Positions 52,027-61,031 are shown, counted from the stretch's first letter. The stretch is 64,000 bases of DNA from UMGS1601 sp900553335 (GCA_937920725.1 CALEUW010000018.1:204826-268825); one strand, 5' to 3'. Made by a program: numbers and translations. The notes: generated from the letters alone by a model not told the origin.

Positions 52027-54432
52027 ATGAATTTATCAATGAAATGGCTTAACGATTATATAGATGTGTCTGACATCGACATAAAAAAGTTCTGCTACGA
52101 TCTAACAATGACAGGTTCTAAGGTTGAAAGATATGAAACTGAAGGTGCAGAGATCTCAAATGTTGTCGTAGGAAAACTTTTATCAGTTGTACCGCACGAG
52201 AATTCGGATCATTTGGTTGTATGCATGGTAGATGTCGGCGGTGACGAGCCTTTGCAGATCGTAACTGGAGCGCCGAATGTAAAGGAGGGCGACTATGTTC
52301 CTGTAGCGCTTGACGGTTCAACGCTTCCGGGCGGAATTAAAATCAAAAAAGGCAAATTAAGAGGAGTGGAAAGCAACGGAATGCTATGCTCGCTCGGAGA
52401 GCTTGGTCTAACAACGCATGATTTCCCATATGCTATTGAAGACGGAATCTTTTTGCTCGGCGATGACTGTGACCTGACTCTTGGAAAGGATATCAAAGAA
52501 GCAATAGGATTTAACGATACATCGGTTGAATTTGAAATAACATCAAACCGCCCTGACTGTATGTCAGTAAGAGGACTGGTAAGAGAGGCTCATGCAACTT
52601 TTAACAGAGATGCTAACTTGAAAGAGCCTGAATACAAGGGCGTTGACGGAGATATTAAGGAGTATTTAGACGTTGAGGTGAAAAATACAGCCCTCTGTTC
52701 AAGATATATAGCCGGAATTGTCAAGAATGTTAAGATAGGACCGTCGCCAAGATGGATGAGAGAAAGACTTCGTGCAAGCGGAGTAAGACCTATAAACAAC
52801 TTTGTTGACATTACAAACTATGTAATGCTTGAATATGGTCATCCTATGCACGCATTCGATTTAAGATATGTTGACGGCTCAAAAATTGTGGTTAGAAATG
52901 CTCAAAACGGTGAGAAGATAACAACTCTCGACGGTATAGAGCGTGAGCTGACAAGTGATATGCTCGTTATTGCCGATGAGAATAAGCCTGTTGCTGTTGC
53001 AGGAGTTATGGGCGGAGAGTACAGCGGAATTATGGAGGATACGACCACAGTTGTGTTTGAATCGGCTTGCTTTGACGGTCCAACTGTAAGACGTGACGCT
53101 AAAAAGCTTTCAATGAGAACGGATGCGTCTGCAAGATTTGAAAAAGGACTCGATTCAAGAAATTGTTATCCTGCAATTATGAGAGCGTTTGAGCTTGTTG
53201 AAGAGCTTGGATGCGGCGAGGTTTTAAATACTATAATCGACAAGGATTACGGTGAGAACAAGGAAAAATCTGCTCCGTTTGATTCGGAATGGATAAACAG
53301 CTTTTTGGGAACAGATATACCTGAAGAGGATATGATAAAGTATTTAAACAGCCTTGATTTTGAAGTTCGTGACGGAAAAGCAATTGCACCGTTTGACAGA
53401 ATTGATATTGAATGCAAGGCTGATGTAGCTGAAGAAATCGCAAGAATTTACGGCTATAACAATATTCCATCAACTATTATCACAGGTGTTGCAAACGCTA
53501 AGAGAACGCCTATTCAAAAGTTTAAAGCAGGTATTAAATCTGCAATGGTAGCTCAGGGATTTTACGAGATAGCAACATATTCTTTTGTATCTCCAAAAGG
53601 CTTTGACAAGATAAATCTCCCTAAGGAAAGTAAGCTTCGTGATCCTGTTGTGATTTCAAATCCTCTCGGTGAGGACACCTCGGTTATGAGAACCACAGCT
53701 CTTCCGAGTCTTTGCGAGGTATTGGCAAGAAACTACAATTATAGAAATATGTCGGCTTCCGTATTTGAAATTGCAACCGAATATACAAAGTCAGGCGATG
53801 TTCTTCCAAACGAGCTTTCAAGACTTTGCTTTGGAATGTATGACGCAGAAAACGGAGTTGATTTCTTTGAGCTTAAAGGTGTAGTTGAAGAGGTTTTGGA
53901 GCGAATAGGTATTGAGGACTACGAAGTATTAAGAGCAAGTGAGAGCAAGTGCTTTGACGAAGTGTCGGCTTTCCACCCGGGAAGAAGCGCTGTTATTGTA
54001 AAGGACGGCGAGGAGCTTGCGATTTTCGGAGAGCTTCATCCGGAGGTGCTTGAAAACTACGGAATGAATGTAAGATGCTACTGTGCAAAGCTCAATGTAA
54101 ACGAAGCTCTTGATAAGTCAAATAGTGAAAAGGTTTACAAGCCGCTTCCAAAGTTCCCTGCAACAACAAGAGATATTTCTTTTGTTTGCGATGAGAGCAT
54201 ACCGGTGGCAAAGCTTGAAAAGGCGATAAAGAGCGCAGTAGGAAAAACACTTGAAAAGGTAACGCTTTTCGACGTATATCAAGGCGAGCAGATAGAAAAG
54301 GGCAAGAAAAGCGTATCATATTCTATTTCGATGCGTTCGCACAGTGAAACTCTTACAGATGAGCAGGCTGACGGTGCTATGAAGAGAGTATTAAAGGCGC
54401 TTTCTGAAATGGGAGCAGAGCTTAGAGGTTAA
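52027..54432 (+). CDS. pheT: Phenylalanine-tRNA ligase beta subunit
   Basis: This 801-aa subunit has the N-terminal tRNA-binding EMAP-like domain (about 40-150, VVGKLLSVVPHENSDHLVVCMVDVG), the B3/B4 editing domain (about 205-375, RYIAGIVKNVKIGPSPRWMRERLRASGVRPINNFVDITNYVMLEYGHPMHAFD), B5, a pseudo-catalytic domain and the C-terminal ferredoxin-fold anticodon-binding domain (KFPATTRDISFVCDESIPV...SYSISMRSHSETLTDEQ). It follows pheS by 21 bases and forms the (alpha-beta)2 enzyme. Confidence 0.95.
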   Translation: MNLSMKWLNDYIDVSDIDIKKFCYDLTMTGSKVERYETEGAEISNVVVGKLLSVVPHENSDHLVVCMVDVGGDEPLQIVTGAPNVKEGDYVPVALDGSTLPGGIKIKKGKLRGVESNGMLCSLGELGLTTHDFPYAIEDGIFLLGDDCDLTLGKDIKEAIGFNDTSVEFEITSNRPDCMSVRGLVREAHATFNRDANLKEPEYKGVDGDIKEYLDVEVKNTALCSRYIAGIVKNVKIGPSPRWMRERLRASGVRPINNFVDITNYVMLEYGHPMHAFDLRYVDGSKIVVRNAQNGEKITTLDGIERELTSDMLVIADENKPVAVAGVMGGEYSGIMEDTTTVVFESACFDGPTVRRDAKKLSMRTDASARFEKGLDSRNCYPAIMRAFELVEELGCGEVLNTIIDKDYGENKEKSAPFDSEWINSFLGTDIPEEDMIKYLNSLDFEVRDGKAIAPFDRIDIECKADVAEEIARIYGYNNIPSTIITGVANAKRTPIQKFKAGIKSAMVAQGFYEIATYSFVSPKGFDKINLPKESKLRDPVVISNPLGEDTSVMRTTALPSLCEVLARNYNYRNMSASVFEIATEYTKSGDVLPNELSRLCFGMYDAENGVDFFELKGVVEEVLERIGIEDYEVLRASESKCFDEVSAFHPGRSAVIVKDGEELAIFGELHPEVLENYGMNVRCYCAKLNVNEALDKSNSEKVYKPLPKFPATTRDISFVCDESIPVAKLEKAIKSAVGKTLEKVTLFDVYQGEQIEKGKKSVSYSISMRSHSETLTDEQADGAMKRVLKALSEMGAELRG

Positions 54433-54452
54433 GGATATACAGCGAGGACAAT

Positions 54453-55985
54453 ATGAATAAAATAAGCAGGGTGGTACACGGCGTATTTGCATTTGTCTTC
54501 TTTATGACTATAGTATCTGTAGTTCTTAGAGGATTTGTAAAATACAATACTTTTGCGATTATATTCGCTTTATTGGGCGGTATTTTGTTAACGATATTTG
54601 TTGTATGGCTTTATGGATTTTTAGACAGAAGGCTTGAAAAAGTACCTGAATATAGAGTCGATAGGATTTTTTTGATTATTGCCGCAGTGGTTTTAGTTTT
54701 GCAGATTGTGTTTGCAGTAATGCTTAAATCAGAACTGATAAATGATTTAAGCTATATAGATAACGCTGCAAGGGATTTTTCAAAGAACTGGGATAAAAAC
54801 GATTTATATCTGCATCTTCCTGAACGACATCAGGGATACTTTGCAAGGTATCCGAATAATCATGCGCTTTTAATAATAGTATCAGTAATTTATTTCATTA
54901 CTGATCGATTATTTGGAGTAACGCCGGTCTGGGTACCCATAATTATAAATACATTAGGTCTGTTTCTGTCTTATGTTCTGATGTATTTAATATCAAAGAA
55001 ACTATTTAATAACAAGACCATTTCGCTTTTTACAGCAATTCTCGGTGCAGGTTTCTGCGTGTTTTATACTTATACACCGTATTATTATACGGATTCTTTC
55101 AGTATGCCTTTTGTAATGGGATCAATTTATCTTTTCCTATGTGGATTTGATAGCGATAAGAAAAAGAATATCGTGATATGTTTGGTTTTAAGTATGCTTT
55201 TGATGGTAATAGGATATAAAATAAAAGGGAGCGCAATAATACTTCTACCGGCATTTTTGATTTATATTATTTTCTTTACAAAAAAATATAATTTAAAACG
55301 ACATTTAAAGCAAATCGGCATTATGTTTTTAGGATTTGCGGTATCAATTGCGCTCTGCGGAGGAATAATAAATGCATTTCATATTACTGACGCTGAGGAA
55401 ACCGAAAACAGAGAATTCCCGTTTGTTCATTGGATAATGATGGGACTTCACGATCGCGGAGGTTATTATGACAATGATTTTTGGTATACGGAGCATAGCG
55501 GAGATTATGAAAATAAAAAGGATGCTGACATTGATAAGATCAAAGAACGTATTCAGGATTATGGAATCGGCGGAATGTTTGTGCATCTTGCGAAGAAAAT
55601 TTCTTACACATGGGGCGATGGAAGCTATTTCATTTCAAGATATGTAAAAAAAGGAGAAGATAATTTCCTGAGACGCTTTGTGGTAAAGAGTAATGCGTTT
55701 AAGTTTTACTTTTGTTCGTATCATTTTGTAATACTGGGGATGATTTTTCTTTCCTTTATATTTGGAATGATCTCGAAGCAGTCATCAAAAGATATATTGC
55801 TTAGAATAATAATTTGCGGTATATTTATATTTTTTGTAATTTGGGAAGCAAGGTCGAGATATTTGGTGAATTTTTCACCGCTGTTTATCATTGTTGCTGC
55901 GTCAACTATTAAACAGCTGTCTGTTTTGCTGAAAAAAAGAAAACGTGTCAAAAAATCTGGAAATTTGGCGATTTATAAAGAATAA
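54453..55985 (+). CDS. Polytopic membrane protein, GT39/ArnT-like glycosyltransferase fold
   Basis: This 510-aa protein has about 11-13 hydrophobic segments. After the second pair of helices a soluble loop contains YIDNAARDFSKNWDKNDLYLHLPERHQGYFARYPNNHALLII, and a large extracytoplasmic region follows later (EETENREFPFVHWIMMGLHDRGGYYDNDFWYTEHSGDYENKKDAD). This layout is typical of lipid-linked-sugar-dependent mannosyl/aminoarabinose transferases. The donor and acceptor are unknown. It follows pheT by 20 bases and may share its transcript. Confidence 0.72.
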   Translation: MNKISRVVHGVFAFVFFMTIVSVVLRGFVKYNTFAIIFALLGGILLTIFVVWLYGFLDRRLEKVPEYRVDRIFLIIAAVVLVLQIVFAVMLKSELINDLSYIDNAARDFSKNWDKNDLYLHLPERHQGYFARYPNNHALLIIVSVIYFITDRLFGVTPVWVPIIINTLGLFLSYVLMYLISKKLFNNKTISLFTAILGAGFCVFYTYTPYYYTDSFSMPFVMGSIYLFLCGFDSDKKKNIVICLVLSMLLMVIGYKIKGSAIILLPAFLIYIIFFTKKYNLKRHLKQIGIMFLGFAVSIALCGGIINAFHITDAEETENREFPFVHWIMMGLHDRGGYYDNDFWYTEHSGDYENKKDADIDKIKERIQDYGIGGMFVHLAKKISYTWGDGSYFISRYVKKGEDNFLRRFVVKSNAFKFYFCSYHFVILGMIFLSFIFGMISKQSSKDILLRIIICGIFIFFVIWEARSRYLVNFSPLFIIVAASTIKQLSVLLKKRKRVKKSGNLAIYKE

Positions 55986-56029
55986 AGAAGATTTCATCAT
56001 GAAAAAATGATGAAAATTTTAAAAAGCAC

Positions 56030-56058
56030 TTGTTATTTTTGCAACAATACGTTATAAT
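56030..56058 (+). promoter_or_regulatory. Promoter of ireB
   Basis: TTGTTA (56030-56035), 17 bases, TATAAT (56053-56058), 40 bases before the ATG. Confidence 0.7.
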
Positions 56059-56098
56059 AATATTATAGCATAACTGAATTGATGAGGAGGATTGGCTT

Positions 56099-56344
56099 AT
56101 GTATGATCAGACGATGACCTTTAAAGTAAAGGACGACAAGGAAACTGAGCTTAAACGAAATTTGCAGACTATTTATCTGGCTCTTAAAGAAAAAGGTTAT
56201 AATCCGATAAATCAGATTGTAGGCTATATTCTTTCAGAAGATCCAACCTACATAACGACTTATAACAATGCAAGGAGTTTGATCCGTCATATAGATAGAG
56301 ATGAGCTTTTACAGGCATTAGTAAAGTCTTATTTGGGTGAATAG
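56099..56344 (+). CDS. ireB: IreB family regulatory phosphoprotein (UPF0297)
   Basis: This 81-aa protein is highly characteristic: DQTMTFKVKDDKETELKRNLQTIYLALKEKGYNPINQIVGYILSEDPTYITTYNNARSLIRHIDRDELLQALVKSYL. In enterococci IreB is phosphorylated by the Ser/Thr kinase IreK at a conserved N-terminal Thr pair and influences cephalosporin tolerance and cell-wall homeostasis; here DQTMTF holds the equivalent threonines. The usual neighbours (ruvX, DUF1292) are absent from this locus. It has its own promoter and terminator. Confidence 0.93.
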   Translation: MYDQTMTFKVKDDKETELKRNLQTIYLALKEKGYNPINQIVGYILSEDPTYITTYNNARSLIRHIDRDELLQALVKSYLGE

Positions 56345-56360
56345 TGTTCAAATTAAAATA

Positions 56361-56397
56361 AACGGCTTGCCATTTTTGGTTATGCCGTTTTTATTTT
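56361..56397 (+). terminator. Terminator after ireB
   Basis: AACGGC (56361-56366) with GCCGTT (56384-56389) and inner pairs between TTGCC and GGTTA-type bases, followed by a T-rich tract. Confidence 0.65.
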
Positions 56398-56461
56398 TTT
56401 ACGAATATAAATCGCTTTTTTTAAAATAATATATTTAAGTTATTTTGAAAGGAGTGGCTTT

Positions 56462-57277
56462 ATGAAAAAGCTTATAGTATTAGTTTCTGCGTTGTTGCTG
56501 CTTTGCGGATGCAGCACAAGAAACGTGGATTCGGAAGTTCAAACCGCAAATGACAAAAAAGACGTAGAAGTAACCGATAAACTATCAGAATCAGATATAG
56601 ATTCGCTTGATAACACTTTAGTCGGTTTTGGTCAGGGAATAGAGGTGGACGATAAAAATACACCTATAGGAGCTGTTCAGTTTAACGAAAAATATAAAGA
56701 TCTTTCGGCGTATTCCTATAACGAAGATGAGAAGAAAATAACGCTTACTTTTGATCAGGGCTACGAAAATGGATATACTGCTCAGATTCTTGATACGTTA
56801 AAGGAAAAAAATGTTCATGCAGTTTTCTTTGTGCTGCTTGATTATGCTGAGAAGAATCCGGAGCTTATTAAACGAATGATCGCCGAAGGCCATACGGTAG
56901 CAAATCATTCTGCAACACATCCGTCATTCCCGGCTGTTTCAGTTGATGAAATGAATGACGAAATTATGCAGGTGCACAATTATATAAAAGAGAATTATGA
57001 CTACGAAATGACTCTTTTCAGATTTCCAAAGGGTGAGTTTTCCGAGAAAAGCTTAGGTGTTGTTAAAAATTGCGGATATGAATCGGTATTTTGGAGCTTT
57101 GCTTATGCCGACTGGGATGTTAATAATCAACCTGACGAAGCTCAGGCACTGGAGAAAATTGTAGGCGGAGCGCATGAGGGTGCGATTTATCTTCTTCATT
57201 CGGTTTCAAAGACAAATGCAAATGTTTTAGGAGATGCAATTGATGCGATAAGGGAAAAGGGATTCGAGTTTAAATAG
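56462..57277 (+). CDS. PdaA-like polysaccharide deacetylase lipoprotein
   Basis: This 271-aa protein starts MKKLIVLVSALLLLCGCSTRN, with a lipobox cysteine (CGCS), an acidic linker, then a NodB domain (about 75-265). Motifs are LTFDQGYENGYTAQILDTL, EGHTVANHSATHPSF (zinc His-His), LFRFPKGEFSE, VFWSFAYADWDVNNQP and GAIYLLHSVSKTNA. The last blocks match PdaA, the muramic delta-lactam de-N-acetylase of spore cortex. The first motif has TFDQG where PdaA has TFDNG and classic deacetylases TFDDG. A role in cortex or cell-wall remodelling is inferred. Confidence 0.87.
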   Translation: MKKLIVLVSALLLLCGCSTRNVDSEVQTANDKKDVEVTDKLSESDIDSLDNTLVGFGQGIEVDDKNTPIGAVQFNEKYKDLSAYSYNEDEKKITLTFDQGYENGYTAQILDTLKEKNVHAVFFVLLDYAEKNPELIKRMIAEGHTVANHSATHPSFPAVSVDEMNDEIMQVHNYIKENYDYEMTLFRFPKGEFSEKSLGVVKNCGYESVFWSFAYADWDVNNQPDEAQALEKIVGGAHEGAIYLLHSVSKTNANVLGDAIDAIREKGFEFK

Positions 57278-57285
57278 TAAGTTAC

Positions 57286-57320
57286 GGTGTGATAAATCTT
57301 TAATTATCACACCTTTTTTT
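57286..57320 (+). terminator. Strong terminator after the deacetylase
   Basis: GGTGTGATAA (57286-57295) and TTATCACACC (57304-57313), a perfect 10-bp stem, then TTTTTTT. Confidence 0.92.
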
Positions 57321-57321
57321 G

Positions 57322-57350
57322 TTGACAATAATATTTAAGGGTGATATAAT
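57322..57350 (+). promoter_or_regulatory. Perfect consensus promoter of the large lipoprotein gene
   Basis: TTGACA (57322-57327), 17 bases, TATAAT (57345-57350). It starts right after the terminator and gives a ~230-base leader. The first ~80 bases of that leader can form two hairpins (AGCCA...TGGCT, and GTATCAA...TTGATAC around TGCG/CGCA) before the conserved structured element. Confidence 0.85.
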
Positions 57351-57439
57351 AATTTTAAATATAAATCAGCCATTGACGGTTTTATCGTGCTTTTGGCTAT
57401 GAGCATTGTATCAATGATTTGCGGTTATCGCAGTTTGAT

Positions 57440-57567
57440 ACGACTGTGTCCCGCGCCTCTAAGGCTGCGGACAACTTAGCATTTCAGTGGGGGAATAATT
57501 CCACACTGAAACCCTAAGGAGCTAATGCTCGGTCGTTTGTTGAATGACGGGGCGTTGTCCTTTATTG
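57440..57567 (+). ncRNA. Structured leader RNA, copy B (class not recognised)
   Basis: This is the second copy of the element at 32439-32570, with the same length to within one base. The closing helix ACGAC (57440-57444)/GTCGT (57532-57536), the GCC/GGC hairpin, TTAGC/GCTAA and the TTTCAGT...ACTGAAA hairpin are kept while the loop differs. The 3' hairpin changes to GGGGC-GTT-GTCCT, which retains pairing by G-U. It lies in the leader of a lipoprotein-like gene, and the AAGGAGG RBS is 10 bases beyond its 3' end. Confidence 0.65.
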
Positions 57568-57589
57568 GAATATTAAGGAGGTATATGTT

Positions 57590-59533
57590 ATGAAACATAT
57601 TTCAGCGAAAATTACTGCGGTTGTTTTAAGTGTTGCTATGACAGCCGGTATGATGTCTGCTTGTACAACATCAAGCGAAGAATCCGGAGCTAAGGAAATG
57701 CTATTAACAGCGTTTGATTCAATGACAAAGTATACAAGTGACACTTGGTCTGCTATAACAGATAATACCGAGGACAGACAAAGCGGAGCAAAAGCGAGTG
57801 TAACGTTTGAGCCGGGCGAGTATATCGACGACTTGGCGGGAACAGATGTAAAGGCAATTTCCATTGATGCTGAGAACAAGGTTAAGGGCAATATCGTGGG
57901 AAGCAATATAAACGTTTCTTATGACGGTAAAGCCATTGCCGATGTTGATGCGATTATTGACAGCGCAAATGAATTAGGATATATAAAGATCGCCGAGCTT
58001 TCGGACAAATACATAAAAGCTCCTATGGACGAGGCTGGCTTTAACGATTTGCTTGGAGTTCCGGATTTAGGATTGGATCTTGACGCTGAAAACGAAGATG
58101 TAACAGATGATACTTATACTAAGACAAAAATTGAACAATCAATGGATGTTTTAGGTGAATTTGACGTCAAGGGAATTGTAAGTGATATAGACAGTGTTAT
58201 TGCTGAAGTAAATAAGAGTTTTCCTGAATCGGACGATGAGGGTGAAAAAACTATAAAGGAAAACGGTGTAGAGGCTGTTTTTAAAACAAAGACTATAGAG
58301 TTTTCTAAAGAGGATAATGAAAAGGTTGAAAAGGCAGCTAAAGAAGCTCTTAAAAACTCAGAAAACATTAAAGCTTGTTTGTCAAAGATTGGAAACTATG
58401 ATGATTTAATCAACGATATGTTTGAATCAGATGACGATGATGAATCATCCGACAACGAAAAGATTACGTTTTATTACTACGGCGATAAGCTTGTAGGTTT
58501 TGGAGAGGACAATAAGAATTATCTTGTTTCGGCGGATACAAAAGACGGGTATATTACAGTACTTAAGGTAAACGAGGACAGCGACAATGTAAGTCTTGCT
58601 TTAACCGCAGTACCCGACGGAGATAAGCTTGATATCGAGTTTAACCTAACAATTGATATGTCTGACAGCAGTACCCTTGACTCTTCTTTAGACATTATCG
58701 AAGGTGAATCAGGAGCTGTGAAGCTGAAAATCAATGATTTTGAACTTGTAAACAAGGATATTGGTTCATTTAATTCTAACGTTGATGGAGAATTTTCTGT
58801 TATGTCAGATGACGAAAATACTATCGACTGTAAATTTAAGGCAGATTATAAGGGCGATAATAATAAGCAGGAAGTAAGCGGCGAGGTAACCGCCAAGGTT
58901 GACGGCAAGGATAAGTCTGTTATTAAATATAGCGGAGTATCTGAGCAAACCGATGCAAGTGATATAAAAGTTCCTGAAGAAAGCGATTGTATTGCTGCTG
59001 ACAGCATTTCTTCAATTTTCACTAAGGACGCTCTTGCTTCTTGGGGAAGCAAGGTAAGCGATGCGCTTGGAGAAGATTTAATTGCTAAACTAAGCGAAAA
59101 AATCATGCAGGGTTACGATGACTATGATATAACCGGCGACAGTCTTTTATCTGATCTTGAGATAAATTATGGCATTGATTATTACGATTACTATAACGAT
59201 ACTTATACTGAGTTTGATATGGATAAGTTTTTAAGCGATGCTAAGAAGGTTTATCCGGCAGATAAGTTTGACGATCTTAAAGAGGAGATTGAAGATGTGT
59301 ATGAGTCTGGATTTACTTCAACTCCTCACATTGATACGCTTTATTCTGATTACGATATAGATATTGATGATTACTTCGACGATAATTATTCAAGCTTTGA
59401 CAAGGATAAGTTTATGGAGGATGCAAAAAAGGTTTACCCAAAGGATAAACTTGACGAACTTGAAGATGAGGCTGATGATTACGCAGAATCAATGAAAGAT
59501 ATAATGTCATCGTTAAGTGATTTGGCATCGTAG
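57590..59533 (+). CDS. Large acidic lipoprotein with internal repeat, unknown function
   Basis: This 647-aa protein begins MKHISAKITAVVLSVAMTAGMMSACTTSSEES, a lipoprotein signal with the cysteine at MSAC. The mature part is very rich in Asp, Glu, Lys and Ser and looks mostly beta in the middle. Two ~43-residue repeats lie near the C-terminus (about 527-569 and 588-630), sharing YxIDxxDYxxDxYxxFDxDKF, DAKKVYP and DKxDxLxxE. I do not recognise a family. It is expressed from a perfect promoter through the structured leader, and ends at a terminator shared with rqcP. Confidence 0.78.
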   Translation: MKHISAKITAVVLSVAMTAGMMSACTTSSEESGAKEMLLTAFDSMTKYTSDTWSAITDNTEDRQSGAKASVTFEPGEYIDDLAGTDVKAISIDAENKVKGNIVGSNINVSYDGKAIADVDAIIDSANELGYIKIAELSDKYIKAPMDEAGFNDLLGVPDLGLDLDAENEDVTDDTYTKTKIEQSMDVLGEFDVKGIVSDIDSVIAEVNKSFPESDDEGEKTIKENGVEAVFKTKTIEFSKEDNEKVEKAAKEALKNSENIKACLSKIGNYDDLINDMFESDDDDESSDNEKITFYYYGDKLVGFGEDNKNYLVSADTKDGYITVLKVNEDSDNVSLALTAVPDGDKLDIEFNLTIDMSDSSTLDSSLDIIEGESGAVKLKINDFELVNKDIGSFNSNVDGEFSVMSDDENTIDCKFKADYKGDNNKQEVSGEVTAKVDGKDKSVIKYSGVSEQTDASDIKVPEESDCIAADSISSIFTKDALASWGSKVSDALGEDLIAKLSEKIMQGYDDYDITGDSLLSDLEINYGIDYYDYYNDTYTEFDMDKFLSDAKKVYPADKFDDLKEEIEDVYESGFTSTPHIDTLYSDYDIDIDDYFDDNYSSFDKDKFMEDAKKVYPKDKLDELEDEADDYAESMKDIMSSLSDLAS

Positions 59534-59562
59534 CTTTTTAAAAAGTTGTATAGAAAAACAAC

Positions 59563-59592
59563 GCCGGTATGACTGTTCATACCGGCATTTTC
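59563..59592. terminator. Terminator between convergent genes
   Basis: GCCGGTATGA (59563-59572) and TCATACCGGC (59577-59586), a 10-bp stem with a 4-base loop, with A- and T-rich flanks on both sides. Confidence 0.85.
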
Positions 59593-59595
59593 TTT

Positions 59596-59838
59596 TTATT
59601 CAATTACTTCATAGTTTTGCGCTGCTTCTTCTTTTTTTGCAAATTCGACAACGTTTAAAACTTTGATTTTAAGAGGTTTTTGTCCCATGTTTATCTCTAT
59701 TATATCGCCCTCTTTAACGTCGTATGACGCCTTTATTACGCGTCCGTTTACGGATATTTTGCCTGCGTCACAGGCTTCGTTTGCAACGGTTCTGCGTTTA
59801 ATTACACGTATGATTTTCAGATACTTATCTATTCTCAT
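59596..59838 (-). CDS. rqcP: RqcP/YabO-type S4 RNA-binding protein
   Basis: This 80-aa protein is a single S4 domain: MRIDKYLKIIRVIKRRTVANEACDAGKISVNGRVIKASYDVKEGDIIEINMG. In Bacillus RqcP (YabO) works with RqcH on obstructed 50S subunits to add alanine tails in ribosome quality control. The neighbours mazG and the MATE-like flippase match the Bacillus yabM-yabN-yabO order. The usual downstream yabP, yabQ and divIC genes are absent here. Confidence 0.9.
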   Translation of the reverse strand: MRIDKYLKIIRVIKRRTVANEACDAGKISVNGRVIKASYDVKEGDIIEINMGQKPLKIKVLNVVEFAKKEEAAQNYEVIE

Positions 59839-59861
59839 CTCTTTCTCCTCAAAAACAAATT

Positions 59862-59896
59862 AAAATAAGCCTGCCGCTTATAAAGTGACAGGCCTA
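59862..59896 (-). terminator. Terminator-like hairpin after the HU gene
   Basis: On the minus strand GCCTGtCaCTT...AAGcGgCAGGC followed by TTATTTT lies between hup and rqcP. It may reduce but not stop transcription into rqcP. Confidence 0.55.
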
Positions 59897-59908
59897 AAAT
59901 TTTGCGAA

Positions 59909-60187
59909 TTACTTAGCAATTGCATCCTTAAGAGCTTTTCCGGCTTTAAAAGCAGGAACCTTCTTAGCAGGAACAGTGATCTTTTCCTTAGTTTTAGGAT
60001 TGATAGCAACTTTTTCTGCTCTGTCTCTTACTTCAAATGTTCCGAATCCAACAAGAGAAATTTTCTCTCCGTTTTTAAGTGATTCTGTGATAGTGTCGAT
60101 AACAGCTGAAAGAGCCTTCTCAGCTTCCTTTTTTGATGCGTAGTCGCCGTTAGCTGCAATAGCAGCAATTAACTCTGATTTTGTCAT
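59909..60187 (-). CDS. hup: HU-family DNA-binding protein
   Basis: This 92-aa histone-like protein starts MTKSELIAAIAANGDYASKKEAEKALSAVIDTITESLKNGEKISLVGFGTFEVRDRAEKVAINPKTKEKITVPAKKVPAFKAGKALKDAI. Both the dimerising helices and the proline-tipped DNA-binding arms are present. HU bends and packages DNA. TTAGGAGG precedes the ATG. In Firmicutes a hup gene often sits next to mazG. Confidence 0.95.
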   Translation of the reverse strand: MTKSELIAAIAANGDYASKKEAEKALSAVIDTITESLKNGEKISLVGFGTFEVRDRAEKVAINPKTKEKITVPAKKVPAFKAGKALKDAIAK

Positions 60188-60235
60188 AAAAAAACCTCCT
60201 AAAAAAATAAACGTCTTAACTGTTTATGATACAGT

Positions 60236-60967
60236 TTAATCTATGCTAAGGGTATATAGATTTTTCCCCTTAAGCTCATTATTATTCTCTGCTGACACGA
60301 AATTCTTAATAAAGCGATCGTTAAATCCTTGTAAAGCGTCCTCAGGCTTTATTCCTTTGAGTCTTGCAAGATTTGCTGCATAAAACAAAATTTCGCCTAT
60401 AGCGTTTTCCTCAGCGTTTGAGAGGTCTTTACAAGCGTTTGAAACAGCTTCAATGCAAATCTCCTCGCTTTCTGCGACTGATGCACGGGAAGCACGTTTT
60501 CCAAGCTTTTCAGCTCTCATCAAAGCAGGGAAAACCTTTGGAACAGCTTTAAGCGTATCGCCATAAGTTTTTTGCTCCTTTGTTTTTTTCTTTATCTGAT
60601 CCCAGTTCTTCAACACTTCATCAGCGTCATCCACCTTAATATCACCGAACACATGAGGATGTCTTATGATTAGCTTCTGGCAAATATCGTTCACAACATC
60701 AAAAAAGTCAAACCCGCCGTTCTCCTCTTCAATTCTGGAATGAAACACTACCTGAAGAAGTAGATCTCCAAGCTCTTCTTTTAGCATATCTTCGCGTTTT
60801 AAAACAATGGCTTCATATGCTTCGTAAGCCTCTTCGATTATGTCAGATTTAATTGAAGAATGAGTTTGGACAGCGTCCCAAGGGCAACCGTCTTTGCTTC
60901 TGAGTATTTGCATGATCTTGAGCAGATCGTCCAACGAATACCTGTCTTTAAACTGAAAATCTACCAT
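60236..60967 (-). CDS. mazG: Nucleoside triphosphate pyrophosphohydrolase MazG
   Basis: This 243-aa cytoplasmic enzyme has two MazG-type units. The first carries LRSKDGCPWDAVQTHSSIKSDIIEEAYEAYEAI...LKEELGDLLLQVVFHSRI with the EExxE/ExxD metal ligands; the second (about 150-243) is more degenerate (NAEENAIGEILFYAANLARLKGI). It hydrolyses abnormal NTPs. The start at 60967 with GGAG upstream gives MVDFQFKDRYSLDDLL; the longer frame to 61024 is not needed. It follows the flippase gene. Confidence 0.93.
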   Translation of the reverse strand: MVDFQFKDRYSLDDLLKIMQILRSKDGCPWDAVQTHSSIKSDIIEEAYEAYEAIVLKREDMLKEELGDLLLQVVFHSRIEEENGGFDFFDVVNDICQKLIIRHPHVFGDIKVDDADEVLKNWDQIKKKTKEQKTYGDTLKAVPKVFPALMRAEKLGKRASRASVAESEEICIEAVSNACKDLSNAEENAIGEILFYAANLARLKGIKPEDALQGFNDRFIKNFVSAENNNELKGKNLYTLSID

Positions 60968-61031
60968 AATAAAAGCTCCATATAACAATTTGTAAAAACC
61001 TTTGTTATTATAACAGTTGATCAAACTTTTT

